From Ureibacillus composti (GTDB taxonomy: Bacteria; Bacillota; Bacilli; Bacillales_A; Planococcaceae), in assembly GCA_030348875.1 (NCBI GenBank), contig JAUCEP010000002.1:384501-448500 (forward strand): a DNA stretch of 64,000 nt. Direction: 5' to 3'. This document shows, piece by piece, positions 37,019 through 45,897 of the stretch (its first letter is position 1; each line of letters begins with the position of its first letter). Below the pieces are notes generated by a model. It saw nothing but the letters and a program-made list of their open reading frames with translations, ran no database searches and was not told where the DNA came from. The position numbers and the translations under genes were made by a program.

Positions 37019-37163
37019 CGCTGTCCTGGATTGGGAAAATCCGTTAGTGCACTACCTATTTGCTGAATGCAAAATTTCTGTTAGAATATTAGATTGTGGC
37101 TCATCTGATTCGTCAGAGGGAGCGGGTAGGGAGAGGGCTAATTGAATATTAGGTAATAACATC

Positions 37164-38465
37164 ATGAAGAAAAATTGGTTGAACCAACTTTTTAAGCTTG
37201 AACAGAATGAGACGAACGTGAAACGTGAAGTTGTGGCGGGGATGATTAGTTTTGTTACCATCGTCTATATTATTGCCGTCAATTCATTGATCTTATCGGA
37301 AGCTGGTATTCCATTAGAAGCTGGGATTTTAGCGACGATTTTCATCTCATTTGTTGGCTGTTTGTTGATGGGGTTGTGGGCAAATGTTCCGATTCTTCTA
37401 GTTCCAGGGATGGGCATTAACGCTCTATTTTCCTATACGATTGTCCAATCAATGGGCATTTCATGGCAAGAAGCGCTAGCGGTTGTATTTGTTTCTGGGT
37501 TACTTTTCATGTTTCTCGCTTTTTCTCGTTTTTCGAAAACATTAAGCGAATCGATTCCTCAGTCCTTAAAAGAGGCCATTACTGTGGGACTTGGATTGTT
37601 TTTAATGTTAATTGGACTTGAAAAGGGTGGAATTGTTGAAAAGGGAACGAACTCGATTATTGCTCTTGGTGATTTAGGAGAACCTCAAGTTCTTGCGACG
37701 ATTCTTACGCTCCTTATTGCAATCATCTTGTTCATACGGAATGTACCGGGGAACTTTTTGATTACAGTGATAGTAGGCTCAGTCATTGCATGGCTATTTG
37801 GTTTAATTGACTTCCAACCATCAGAAGCGGAATCATTTTCGTTATCTGATTATATGGATGTTTTTGGTGCCATGTCTTTTGATAATATTTTATCCATCAC
37901 TTTTTGGATTGCCGTTTTTTCGTTAACGATGGTTCTTGTCTTTGAAAATATCGGGCTTATTCATGGCCAAGTTTCGTTTGTTCATCGGTCGGAAAAATTC
38001 GCTCGTGCTTTTCAGGCGACTTCCATTTCTGTCTTGCTTTCAGGCTTGTTTGGAACAAGTCCAACCGTTTCAGCTGTTGAAAGTACAGCAGGGATGGCAG
38101 CAGGCGGCAGAACAGGGTTAACGGCAGTCACGACAGGATGTTTATTTTTACTTTCAGCGTTCTTTATCCCAGTCATTAAGTTGATTCCGAATAGTGCCAT
38201 TGCGCCAATCTTGTTGATCATCGGGGGATTAATGCTTCAAAATATCCGAAATTTAGATTTAGACGATTTAAGTGAAAGCTTCCCAGCCATTTTCATTATC
38301 GCCTTGATTCCATTTACGTACAGTATTGCGGATGGAATTGCAGTAGGTTTTATTCTATACCCAATCATTAAAATTGCGATTGGTAAAGCGAAAGAAGTCT
38401 CTGCAGCATTGTATGTAATCGCTGGTTTATTTCTCTTTAATTTTGTTTTTCAGGTTATAAGTTAA
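37164..38465 (+). CDS. NCS2-family purine-type permease
   Basis: A 433-residue permease with about twelve to thirteen hydrophobic segments in the AzgA-type NCS2 pattern: FVTIVYIIAVN near 30-40, PGMGINALF near 91-99 and GTSPTVSAVESTAGM near 303-317. The related proteins import adenine, guanine or hypoxanthine. I looked for a purine riboswitch upstream and do not see one. Base specificity is therefore open. Confidence 0.88.
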   Translation: MKKNWLNQLFKLEQNETNVKREVVAGMISFVTIVYIIAVNSLILSEAGIPLEAGILATIFISFVGCLLMGLWANVPILLVPGMGINALFSYTIVQSMGISWQEALAVVFVSGLLFMFLAFSRFSKTLSESIPQSLKEAITVGLGLFLMLIGLEKGGIVEKGTNSIIALGDLGEPQVLATILTLLIAIILFIRNVPGNFLITVIVGSVIAWLFGLIDFQPSEAESFSLSDYMDVFGAMSFDNILSITFWIAVFSLTMVLVFENIGLIHGQVSFVHRSEKFARAFQATSISVLLSGLFGTSPTVSAVESTAGMAAGGRTGLTAVTTGCLFLLSAFFIPVIKLIPNSAIAPILLIIGGLMLQNIRNLDLDDLSESFPAIFIIALIPFTYSIADGIAVGFILYPIIKIAIGKAKEVSAALYVIAGLFLFNFVFQVIS

Positions 38466-38470
38466 CTTTT

Positions 38471-38504
38471 TAAAGGAGCACTGATTGTTAGTGCTTCTTT
38501 TTAT
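38471..38504 (+). terminator. terminator after permease gene
   Basis: GGAGCACT-GATTGTT-AGTGCTTC followed by TTTTT. Confidence 0.75.
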
Positions 38505-38576
38505 ATGGGGACATAAGTAGAACTTTTTAAGATTAACTCAAGTAATCCTTGGATAACGATATCATTCCAAAAGATT

Positions 38577-38930
38577 AGTAAGTGTTAGCCATTCTCCAGA
38601 AACCGCGGCCTACCACTGTAAGCCGCGAAAAGTTTCCGGAACGTTCAGGAGGTCACTTTTTATGTGAGCGGTCCTTACACAAAGCCGGGGGCAAAATCGC
38701 CACGTCGTGTGGCATTGCCCCCATGACCAACGTCCGTGCTCCTGCGGTTACTCGTCGCAAAATAAATTTTGTTGGCCTCAAAGACAAGTCGTAAAGACAC
38801 GTTTCAACGTGGCTTTGCGGCTTGTGTGGGGAGCGAAAACGCCACGTCGTGTGGCATCGCTCCCATGACCAACATCGTGTTGGCCCCTTAGCCCGCTCTC
38901 ACCAGACACTTAATCAGATTCTTTATTAGA
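38577..38930. repeat. GC-rich structured dispersed element, long form
   Basis: Begins with AGTGTTAGCC and contains the CGCGGC/GCCGCG hairpin, then CAAGTCGTAAAGACACGT, and a long stem with ACGTGGCTTTGCGGCTTG, ending TCACCAGACACTTAATCAGATTC. About 200 bp of this reappears at 55547-55757, where an internal part (roughly 38690-38785, with GCGACGTGTG-type hairpins) is missing. GC content is far above the surroundings, suggesting a mobile element or a structured RNA. Confidence 0.7.
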
Positions 38931-38972
38931 ATATATTTTTAGCTAGTGTTAAATACGGATGTCATTAACAAC

Positions 38973-39009
38973 AAAAAACACCATTTTCTCATTGGAAATG
39001 GTGTTTTGG
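38973..39009 (-). terminator. terminator at end of siderophore operon
   Basis: On the minus strand AACACCATTTCC and GAAAATGGTGTT form a stem followed by TTTTTGTTG, just after the last permease gene. Confidence 0.85.
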
Positions 39010-39035
39010 GGTTTTATCATAATTGTTCATTCCAT

Positions 39036-40043
39036 CTATTTTTTCAATAACAAGTAAATAAAGTAAGGTGCACCAATGAAGGCAACCATGATTCCAGCAG
39101 GTATTCCATTCGGTTCAATTAGGTTATGTCCAATTGTATCGGCGAATACTAAAATCCATCCGCCAAGAAGAATGGCAATCGGAATAAATAATTGATTTCG
39201 TGGTCCTACTAAGGCTTTTGCGATGTGTGGGGCCAACAATCCAATAAATGAAATTCCACCCGTTACCGAAACAGCTGAGGCTGCTAAAGCGACCGCTGTC
39301 AGTAATAAGACGATCCTTTCCTTTTCAATGGACAGCCCGACCCCGATTGCTACTGGTTCACTTAATCCGAGTAGATTTAAGCGATGTGCTTTATAGAGCG
39401 TAAAGGGAATTAGAAAAATTAGCCAAGGGAGAATCGCCCATATAAAAGGCCAATCTGCTCCCCAAATATTCCCCGCTAGCCAGTTGGCGATAAAATCCAC
39501 CTTTTCTCTTTCGGCAGACGAGATAATGACAATCATGGCTCCAGAGAGTGCCGATGAAAAACCAATTCCGACTAATACCAGTCTAACTGGCGAAAGACCG
39601 GTTGTTTTACTATAAGAAAATAAATAAATTAAGATGGCTGTCAGGAGCGCTCCGATAAAGGCTACAATCGGAATGAAATAAACAAACGAACCTAATTCAA
39701 TAGGGATAAAGAGAAAGGCAATGGCTACTGCAATCCCTGCACCCGAGTTAATGCCGATGATCCCTGGGTCTGCTAAATCATTGCGTGTAATCCCTTGAAG
39801 AATTGCACCCGATAAGGCAAGCGCCATCCCTGCTAAAAGCGTAACGATTAAACGAGGGAGACGAATTGAAAATAAGACAAACTCTTCTTTAAATGTTCCT
39901 TGTCCCAAAAGTGTAGGAATTAACCGATTATAGGAAAGGGGAGCATCTCCTATTCCCATCCCAATAACAACCGTCAACAAAATAAGTACAGAGAAAAGAA
40001 TTAGTAGTAATCGTTGTTTCTTTAGTAAAGAGGGTTGAATCAT
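39036..40043 (-). CDS. iron-siderophore ABC transporter permease 2 (FecCD type)
   Basis: A 335-residue FecCD-family permease with about nine to ten hydrophobic segments, the DPGIIGINSGAG motif at around 92-103 and FIGLLAPHIAKAL (coupling to the ATPase) in the C-terminal third. It overlaps the preceding permease by 4 nt. The pair forms the membrane channel for a ferric siderophore. Confidence 0.92.
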   Translation of the reverse strand: MIQPSLLKKQRLLLILFSVLILLTVVIGMGIGDAPLSYNRLIPTLLGQGTFKEEFVLFSIRLPRLIVTLLAGMALALSGAILQGITRNDLADPGIIGINSGAGIAVAIAFLFIPIELGSFVYFIPIVAFIGALLTAILIYLFSYSKTTGLSPVRLVLVGIGFSSALSGAMIVIISSAEREKVDFIANWLAGNIWGADWPFIWAILPWLIFLIPFTLYKAHRLNLLGLSEPVAIGVGLSIEKERIVLLLTAVALAASAVSVTGGISFIGLLAPHIAKALVGPRNQLFIPIAILLGGWILVFADTIGHNLIEPNGIPAGIMVAFIGAPYFIYLLLKK

Positions 40044-41053
40044 GAGAACATGCTACCTCCTTTGCGAACAATGATTAGGAAAAATGGTAATCCGAAAACT
40101 GCTACAATCGCAACTACGGGTGTTTCATAGGGTGCATAAATCGTGCGACCAATTGTGTCAGCAAATAACATAAAGGTTGCACCGACGATTGCCGACATGG
40201 GAAGGATAAAACGATAATCAGTTCCGACAATGGCACGGACAATATGCGGTATCATTAATCCGATGAACACCATATTTCCGACAAGAGCGACAGAAGCGCC
40301 AGCTAATAAAATAATAATCACGAAAAGTAAGATTCTTACTTGTGTAGTTTTTTGACCTAATCCAACAGCGACTTCTTCATTTAAACTAAGTATAGTAAGC
40401 TGTCTTGCAAGAAATAAGGAAATCAAGATTCCGATTATGATGATTGGGATAATGAGTTGTAGCTGGGTCCAAGTCGTACCAATCAACCCACCAGCAGTCC
40501 ACATCGTAACATTTTTTGATAGTTTAAAATAAATGCCGACACCCTCTGATATAGCGTAAAGAAATGAAGAAACAGCGGCACCAGCAAGTACAATGCGTAG
40601 GGGGGAAACGCTTCTTCGATTGATCATACTAATGCCAAAAACCAACAGTGTCCCAATGGCTGCTCCAATAAAACAAGCAATGGTAATCGCAAAATAATTT
40701 GCTGAAGGAATTAATGCTCCTGTGATTGCAAGAGCTGCACTGGCTCCTGCGGTTAATCCAAGAAGACCTGGATCGGCGAGTGGGTTTCGTGTTAGTCCTT
40801 GCATAATAGCCCCTGAAACAGACAATGCCGCACCAACAAAAATAGCCGCAATTTCTCTAGGGAAGCGGATTTCGCGAAGCATTAAGGTCACGTCATTTTT
40901 GACATTTGAAGTAAGAGCGAGCCATACATCTTGAAGCGGTGTTTTCGCAGCACCACATACGCTTGCGATCATAAACATCAAAAATAGAGCAAGGAGGGCT
41001 GCTATTAATTTATAAAAGAAAGAAATCGGACGTTGTGTATTTTTTTGTAGCAT
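40040..41053 (-). CDS. iron-siderophore ABC transporter permease 1 (FecCD type)
   Basis: A 337-residue FecCD permease with the DPGLLGLTAGAS motif and FIGLMIPHIVRAI coupling loop. It lies second in a Fur-type operon after the binding protein gene, separated by a 76-bp gap holding a hairpin that may lower downstream expression. Together with the partner permease it makes the heterodimeric channel. Confidence 0.92.
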   Translation of the reverse strand: MLQKNTQRPISFFYKLIAALLALFLMFMIASVCGAAKTPLQDVWLALTSNVKNDVTLMLREIRFPREIAAIFVGAALSVSGAIMQGLTRNPLADPGLLGLTAGASAALAITGALIPSANYFAITIACFIGAAIGTLLVFGISMINRRSVSPLRIVLAGAAVSSFLYAISEGVGIYFKLSKNVTMWTAGGLIGTTWTQLQLIIPIIIIGILISLFLARQLTILSLNEEVAVGLGQKTTQVRILLFVIIILLAGASVALVGNMVFIGLMIPHIVRAIVGTDYRFILPMSAIVGATFMLFADTIGRTIYAPYETPVVAIVAVFGLPFFLIIVRKGGSMFS

Positions 41054-41091
41054 TCTCTCAACTCTTTTTATGTAGTATAGGTAAAAAAAGG

Positions 41092-41118
41092 AAACGTCTT
41101 AAAGTAAATTTAAGACGC
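41092..41118 (-). terminator. partial terminator/attenuator within siderophore operon
   Basis: On the minus strand CGTCTTAAA-TTTAC-TTTAAGACG is followed by TTTCCTTTTTTT, between the binding protein and the first permease gene. It probably makes the binding protein more abundant than the permeases. Confidence 0.6.
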
Positions 41119-41129
41119 CCAAGTGTAAA

Positions 41130-42047
41130 TTATTTTCCTAAAAATGATTCAGTAATGAATTTTAGTTGTTTTTCTAACGTAATCGGATCACTGAAGGATG
41201 CACCATTTCCTTCCATGACAAAGACATGATTGTTTTTCACAGCTGGAATGTTTTTATATGTTTCTGTTTCTTCAAAGGAAGTGTCAGCGTCAGAGTATTT
41301 ACTTAAAATCATATAATCTCCTGCATATTCAGGAAGAACCTCTGCTGAAAGGGCATAGTAACCAGATTCAAGCGCCATTTCTTCTACTTTTTTAGGCATT
41401 TTTAATTTCATGGATTGATATAAAATCTCTGTTCCACGAGCCCAGTTATTACCGAATACATATAAGTCTTTCCCGTACGCTTCCATAACAGAAACAGTTG
41501 CATCTTCACCAATTTTAGCGCGGATTTCGTCACCAGTAGATTCAGCACGTGTTTGGAAGTCTTCTACCCAAGCCTTAGCTTCTTCTTCTTTGTTCAATAG
41601 TCTTCCAATTTCAATGTGCTGATCTAAGTAATTTAATTTACCCCATGTATACGTAACAGTTGGAGCAATTTCTTTTAATTTATCAAGGTTTTTAGCTGTA
41701 GATAAACCAATAATTAAATCAGGTTCTAATTCAATAATTTTTTCTATGTTATCTTCAGAAACTTCGGCAACATCTGTCATTTCTTCTGCGAAAGTAGGAT
41801 TGTTTTTAGACCAAGTATCAACCCCTACAACATTCACTCCTAAAGAAAGAACGTTACCTGTAAAGCCAGAAAGCAGTACAACGCGTTGTGGGTTTTTCGG
41901 TACTTCGACAGGACCTGTTTCAGATTGGTATGTAAATGTTTCTTTAGAATCTTCTGTTGGTTCTGATGTGTTGTCATTTTTATTACTACATGCACTAATA
42001 AGTAGTAGCACTGAAAGTAATAAGAACGGTAAGAGCAGTTTTTTCAT
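41130..42047 (-). CDS. iron-siderophore ABC transporter binding lipoprotein
   Basis: A 305-residue cluster-8/FhuD-type substrate-binding lipoprotein. The lipobox ISAC (Cys20) ends a hydrophobic signal segment, a polar linker follows, then a two-lobed domain with RVVLLSGFTGNVLSLG near 55-70. ATG is right after the ATPase gene (one base between). The ligand (a hydroxamate, citrate or other siderophore) cannot be told. Confidence 0.92.
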   Translation of the reverse strand: MKKLLLPFLLLSVLLLISACSNKNDNTSEPTEDSKETFTYQSETGPVEVPKNPQRVVLLSGFTGNVLSLGVNVVGVDTWSKNNPTFAEEMTDVAEVSEDNIEKIIELEPDLIIGLSTAKNLDKLKEIAPTVTYTWGKLNYLDQHIEIGRLLNKEEEAKAWVEDFQTRAESTGDEIRAKIGEDATVSVMEAYGKDLYVFGNNWARGTEILYQSMKLKMPKKVEEMALESGYYALSAEVLPEYAGDYMILSKYSDADTSFEETETYKNIPAVKNNHVFVMEGNGASFSDPITLEKQLKFITESFLGK

Positions 42048-42048
42048 G

Positions 42049-42843
42049 TTACATTTCTCCTTTTAATAAGTTGTACGTAATACACATTGGTTTATGTGTT
42101 CTTGGGTCGATTCCGATTTCAGCGTCTATATTAAAAACTTCTTTCAGCACGTCTTTCGTAATGACTTCCGTGCAATCGCCTGCCTTCACAATATGCCCAT
42201 CTTTTAAGGCAATCAGATAATCAGCAAAACGAGCAGCCTGATTTAAATCATGAAGAACCATCACAATTGTACGATTCTGTTCAATATTTAACTTTTGTAA
42301 CAGCTCTAATACTTCCAACTGATGAGCCATATCTAAATAGGTGGTCGGTTCATCTAAGAAGATAATTTCTGTTTCTTGAGCTAGTGCCATGGCAATCCAA
42401 ACTCGTTGGCGTTGTCCACCAGATAAGGCATCTACAGAGCGAAACTTAAAATCCTTTGTTCCTGTAACTTCTAGAGCCCAATCAATAACTTCCATGTCTT
42501 GCTTTGATAAGCGACCAAACCCTTTTTGATAGGGGAAGCGTCCGTATGAAACGAGCTCGCCCACTGTTAGGCCACTTGCGCTTTCAGGGGTTTGCGGCAA
42601 AATCGCCATTTTTTTAGCAAGTTCTTTTGTATGCTCTTTTGAAATATCTTTCCCATCTAATACGACCGTGCCGGATTGCTGAGAAATGATTCTTGTAATT
42701 GCCTTCAACAAAGTAGACTTTCCACAGCCATTGGAACCAATAATCGTCGTAATTTTCTGATCAGGTATGCTTACACTTAGGTCTTTTACAATTAGCTGTT
42801 CTTCGTATCCAACATTTAAGTCCTTTGTAAATAGGCGAACCAT
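42049..42843 (-). CDS. iron-siderophore ABC transporter ATP-binding protein
   Basis: A 264-residue FepC-type ATPase: Walker A GSNGCGKST at 36-44, signature LSGGQRQR near 141-148, Walker B IIFLDEPT and a conserved VLHDLNQAARF switch-His segment. ATG 42843 is chosen because AAAGGATG precedes it; a TTG further upstream is less likely. First gene of the four-gene uptake operon, whose promoter holds a Fur box. Confidence 0.93.
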   Translation of the reverse strand: MVRLFTKDLNVGYEEQLIVKDLSVSIPDQKITTIIGSNGCGKSTLLKAITRIISQQSGTVVLDGKDISKEHTKELAKKMAILPQTPESASGLTVGELVSYGRFPYQKGFGRLSKQDMEVIDWALEVTGTKDFKFRSVDALSGGQRQRVWIAMALAQETEIIFLDEPTTYLDMAHQLEVLELLQKLNIEQNRTIVMVLHDLNQAARFADYLIALKDGHIVKAGDCTEVITKDVLKEVFNIDAEIGIDPRTHKPMCITYNLLKGEM

Positions 42844-42871
42844 TTTGCTACATCCTTTCAATTCCTTCGTC

Positions 42872-42886
42872 TGATAATGATTCTCA
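42872..42886 (-). promoter_or_regulatory. Fur box of siderophore operon
   Basis: TGATAATGATTCTCA fits the Fur 7-1-7 pattern TGATAAT-N-ATTATCA with 13 of 14 arm positions, about 30 bp before the ATPase start codon. Fur repression in iron-replete cells is expected. Confidence 0.85.
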
Positions 42887-43018
42887 TTAACGTCAATAAC
42901 TATAATTCTATGTACTATAGGTTGTCAATATTTATTTAATTTATAAATCTCAAAATGTTGGAATCTTTTCTAAGGATAGGAAAGAATTGGATGGTGAATT
43001 TCACACTTTAATTGATAC

Positions 43019-43033
43019 TGATAATTGTTGTCA
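43019..43033 (+). promoter_or_regulatory. weak Fur-like box upstream of FNR-like gene
   Basis: TGATAAT-T-GTTGTCA matches the 7-1-7 Fur pattern at 12 of 14 positions and lies about 110 bp before the flavoprotein gene. It may also belong to the divergent iron operon region. Confidence 0.45.
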
Positions 43034-43145
43034 ATTAGAATGTAGGTTATAATCAATCATTATACAAGTAGATAAGCCAAATGAATTCATTTTTTACATA
43101 CGACAGGTATTTATATATAAGTTTTTGGTGGAGGAGTGTTTGCAC

Positions 43146-44195
43146 ATGCAACAACAGGATATATTTGATGTAACGGTCATTGGTGGCGGCCCAGCTGGAC
43201 TTTATTCGGCTTTTTATAGTGGGTTAAGAGAGATGAAGACAAAAATAATTGAGTTTCAGCCCCAATTAGGTGGGAAAATTCATATTTATCCTGAGAAGAT
43301 GATTTGGGATGTTGGCGGTCAAACACCGATCCCTGGAGCAAAGTTAATTGATCAGCTCGTGGAACAGGGGCTTACATTTAACCCGACAGTCGTGTTAAAT
43401 GAAAAAGTCGAATCTTTATCGCGCAATGAAGAGGGAATCTTTATTCTTCATGGTGCATCCGGTCAAAAACATTATTCTAAAACAGTAATTATTGCAATTG
43501 GTAGTGGAATATTGAAACCTCAAAAGCTAGAAATCGAAGGTGCTGAAAGATTCGAGGTAACGAATTTAAATTATACAGTGAAATCGTTAATGCACTTTAA
43601 AGATAAAACCGTACTTATTTCGGGTGGAGGAAATTCAGCTATTGATTGGGCGAATGAGCTAGAACCCGTTGCGAAAAAAGTATATGTTTCATATCGTAAA
43701 GATTCCTTAAAAGGTCATGAAGCACAAGCAACTCAATTATTGAATAGTTCGGCTGACTGTTTATTAAATACAACGATCACTAAACTCATTGCTAGTAGTA
43801 ATCATGAGGTGATTGAACGTGTGGAATTAACAAACCATGAAACAGGCAAGTTAATGGAGCTTGAAATTGATGAAGTCATCATTAATCATGGTTTTGAACA
43901 AGATTCGGTATTACTAAAAAATAGTGAATTAAATATTGAGTTAACCGATGATTACTATATTACTGGGAGTGCAAACAGTGAATCATCTGTTGAAGGTGTA
44001 TATGCTGCAGGCGACATCTTAATGTACGATGGGAAAGTCCATTTAATCTCTGGGGCATTTCAAGATGCAGCAAATGCAGTAAATAAAGCCAAACAATATA
44101 TTCAGCCAGATGCTAATAAATTTGCTATGGTGTCATCTCATAATGAAGTATTTAAACAGCGAAATAAAGAAATCGTTAAACAAATGGTGAAATAA
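43146..44195 (+). CDS. ferredoxin/flavodoxin-NADP+ reductase-like flavoprotein (YcgT/YumC type)
   Basis: A 349-residue thioredoxin-reductase-like FNR of the kind found in Bacillus. It has the FAD-binding GGGPAGLYSAFYSG at about 13-26 and a second loop GGGNSAIDWANEL, and lacks the CxxC of thioredoxin reductases, which fits ferredoxin-NADP+ reductase. ATG 43146 is preceded by GAGGAG. Its position beside the Fur-type siderophore operon and a Fur-like box suggests reduction of ferric siderophore or of a ferredoxin feeding it. Confidence 0.85.
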   Translation: MQQQDIFDVTVIGGGPAGLYSAFYSGLREMKTKIIEFQPQLGGKIHIYPEKMIWDVGGQTPIPGAKLIDQLVEQGLTFNPTVVLNEKVESLSRNEEGIFILHGASGQKHYSKTVIIAIGSGILKPQKLEIEGAERFEVTNLNYTVKSLMHFKDKTVLISGGGNSAIDWANELEPVAKKVYVSYRKDSLKGHEAQATQLLNSSADCLLNTTITKLIASSNHEVIERVELTNHETGKLMELEIDEVIINHGFEQDSVLLKNSELNIELTDDYYITGSANSESSVEGVYAAGDILMYDGKVHLISGAFQDAANAVNKAKQYIQPDANKFAMVSSHNEVFKQRNKEIVKQMVK

Positions 44196-44203
44196 ATCTA
44201 ATG

Positions 44204-44240
44204 AATGAGCATCTAATGAAATGGTGCTCATTTTTAATTT
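44204..44240 (+). terminator. terminator after FNR-like gene
   Basis: ATGAGCATC and GGTGCTCAT form a stem with a TTTTT tail. Confidence 0.8.
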
Positions 44241-44402
44241 GCTCTTTGGAAGATAAAGATGTAGGAATTTCTGTTTGTGGGCGTAAATAGGGGAGGTACA
44301 TTCTGTTATCGGAAAATGGTAATGATAGGTTACTTGGATAAGCATGTTTCTATTTATCGATAACTATGCTGTAATAGTAATAGAATAAAGTATATCAGGT
44401 TT

Positions 44403-44429
44403 GGGACGAGGGACCTGACCCCGTGTCCC
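44403..44429. repeat. GGGAC hairpin repeat, copy 2
   Basis: GGGACGAGGGACCTGACCCCGTGTCCC lies immediately before the ribosome-binding site of the radical SAM gene and resembles the hairpin at 36985-37018. Such short hairpins recur in Bacillales intergenic regions and here could affect translation start. Confidence 0.5.
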
Positions 44430-44446
44430 TAAAGAGAGGAAATTTA

Positions 44447-45331
44447 ATGACGACGAAAAAATTTAAGAAGTTTTACTTGGAGATTACAAGTGTATGTAAT
44501 CTTGCATGTAGTTTTTGCCCGCCAACAGAAAGGCAGAAGCAATTTATCTCTATAGAGGATTTTACTAAAAGATTAGACCAAATTAAACCGCACACAGACT
44601 ACATCTACTTACATGTAAAAGGTGAGCCGCTGCTGCATCCGAAAATCGGTCAATTGTTAGATGTATGTCATGAAAAAGGGTTTAAGGTTAATATCACAAC
44701 GAATGGAACGTTGATTAATAAAAAAAGAGATAAATTATTAAATAAACCTGCCCTAAGACAAATGAATTTCTCCTTACATAGTTTTGATGGTCATATTGGT
44801 TCTAAAGATAAGGAAGGGTATGTGAAAAGTATTCTTTCTTTTATTAAAGAAGCAACGAGTCAATCTGAGATGCTTGTTTCCTTAAGATTGTGGAACCTTA
44901 CACAGGACAATAAGACGAATTTGGAACGACAACGAAACCGAGAATTGCTAGAAATTATTGAGAAGGAATTTGATTTAGACTATAAAATTGAAGAGAAGGT
45001 CGAACCAGGTAGCGGCATTAAAATTGCAGAACGTATCTATATCAACCAAGATTACGAGTTTCAGTGGCCTGCGTTACACGAGGAGGAAGATGATGGCAAA
45101 GGCTTCTGCCATGGTCTTCGAAATCAAGCAGGTATATTGGCAAACGGTACTGTCATTCCTTGTTGTTTAGATGGCGAGGGAGTAATTAATCTTGGGAATA
45201 TTAATGAGAATTCATTTTCAGAGATTATCGAGATGGATCGAGCAAAAAACCTTGTAGATGGTTTTTCACGAAGAGAAGCAGTAGAGGAACTATGTAGAAA
45301 ATGCGGATATCGCAAAAGGTTTGGGAAATAG
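44447..45331 (+). CDS. radical SAM protein with SPASM-like C-terminus
   Basis: A 294-residue radical SAM protein. The cluster ligands are Cys17, Cys21 and Cys24 (CNLACSFC), with the substrate channel signature HVKGEPLLHP after it. A second group of cysteines near the end (GTVIPCCLDGEG, ELCRKCGYRK) looks like an auxiliary-cluster SPASM-type motif. Such proteins modify peptides or metabolites; there is no peptide gene nearby that could be the target, so the substrate is unknown. GAGAGGA precedes the ATG. Confidence 0.8.
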   Translation: MTTKKFKKFYLEITSVCNLACSFCPPTERQKQFISIEDFTKRLDQIKPHTDYIYLHVKGEPLLHPKIGQLLDVCHEKGFKVNITTNGTLINKKRDKLLNKPALRQMNFSLHSFDGHIGSKDKEGYVKSILSFIKEATSQSEMLVSLRLWNLTQDNKTNLERQRNRELLEIIEKEFDLDYKIEEKVEPGSGIKIAERIYINQDYEFQWPALHEEEDDGKGFCHGLRNQAGILANGTVIPCCLDGEGVINLGNINENSFSEIIEMDRAKNLVDGFSRREAVEELCRKCGYRKRFGK

Positions 45332-45546
45332 TTGTTGTGTGATTTAATTGCGCTTGTTAGATCACCATCCTGCTCCTAGTTACTCGTCGCAACAAATAGG
45401 ATTTTATGGGTATCTGTTTGAACATCTGATAGGGTGTGGTCTATTGGTTAGGGTGGTAGATTGAGATTCAGGTTAAAATTCCGATTCAGATAAAGATTAA
45501 GAGAAAGATGAGATTCCGATTAAGATTAGGGTTCTGATTTCCATTC

Positions 45547-45755
45547 CGATCAGATAAATAACGGAAGAAAACTCCCTTAATTGGTATATTAACATGAAAA
45601 ATGGCTTAAATAAGGGAAGAAATTTCCTCTATTCATCCGAAAAACATGAAAATAAGGGGGTTTTACTATGTATAACGGAAAAACTTTCCCTTATTTACCT
45701 CGAATGTGGGCCCTATTTTGCAAATAAGGGAAAAATCCTCCCCTATCTACTTTGA
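45547..45755. repeat. dispersed AAGGGAA/TTCCCTTA-type intergenic repeats, copy 2
   Basis: Several copies of ATAAGGGAAGAAATTTCC, GGAAAAACTTTCCCTTATTT and similar. The stretch before it (about 45450-45545) is a low-complexity GATTCCGATTAAGATT run. No gene in the 566-bp gap. Confidence 0.6.
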
Positions 45756-45857
45756 GCTAGCAACTAAATAGGGACACATATTGAATAGTCTGTCAGATGA
45801 AGACAGCCCTCGTTGTTGTCTCAGTATCGGAGCCCGTATCATCAGTGAAAACATAAA

Positions 45858-45896
45858 AGAAAAGGAACCAGCTTATCTAAGCTAGTTCCTTTTTTC
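45858..45896. terminator. bidirectional terminator before brnQ
   Basis: AAAGGAACCAGCTTA and TAAGCTAGTTCCTTT flank a short loop and the hairpin has A- and T-runs on either side. It serves the brnQ gene on the minus strand. Confidence 0.85.
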
Positions 45897-45897
45897 G

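Noticed and set aside
37020..37163. Purine riboswitch before the permease gene
   Set aside because: I looked for the conserved core (TATA...CCTGAT..ATGG pattern) and did not find it.
38582..38794. Small reading frame in the GC-rich structured element
   Set aside because: No ribosome-binding site, cysteine- and proline-rich odd composition, and the sequence is structured rather than coding.
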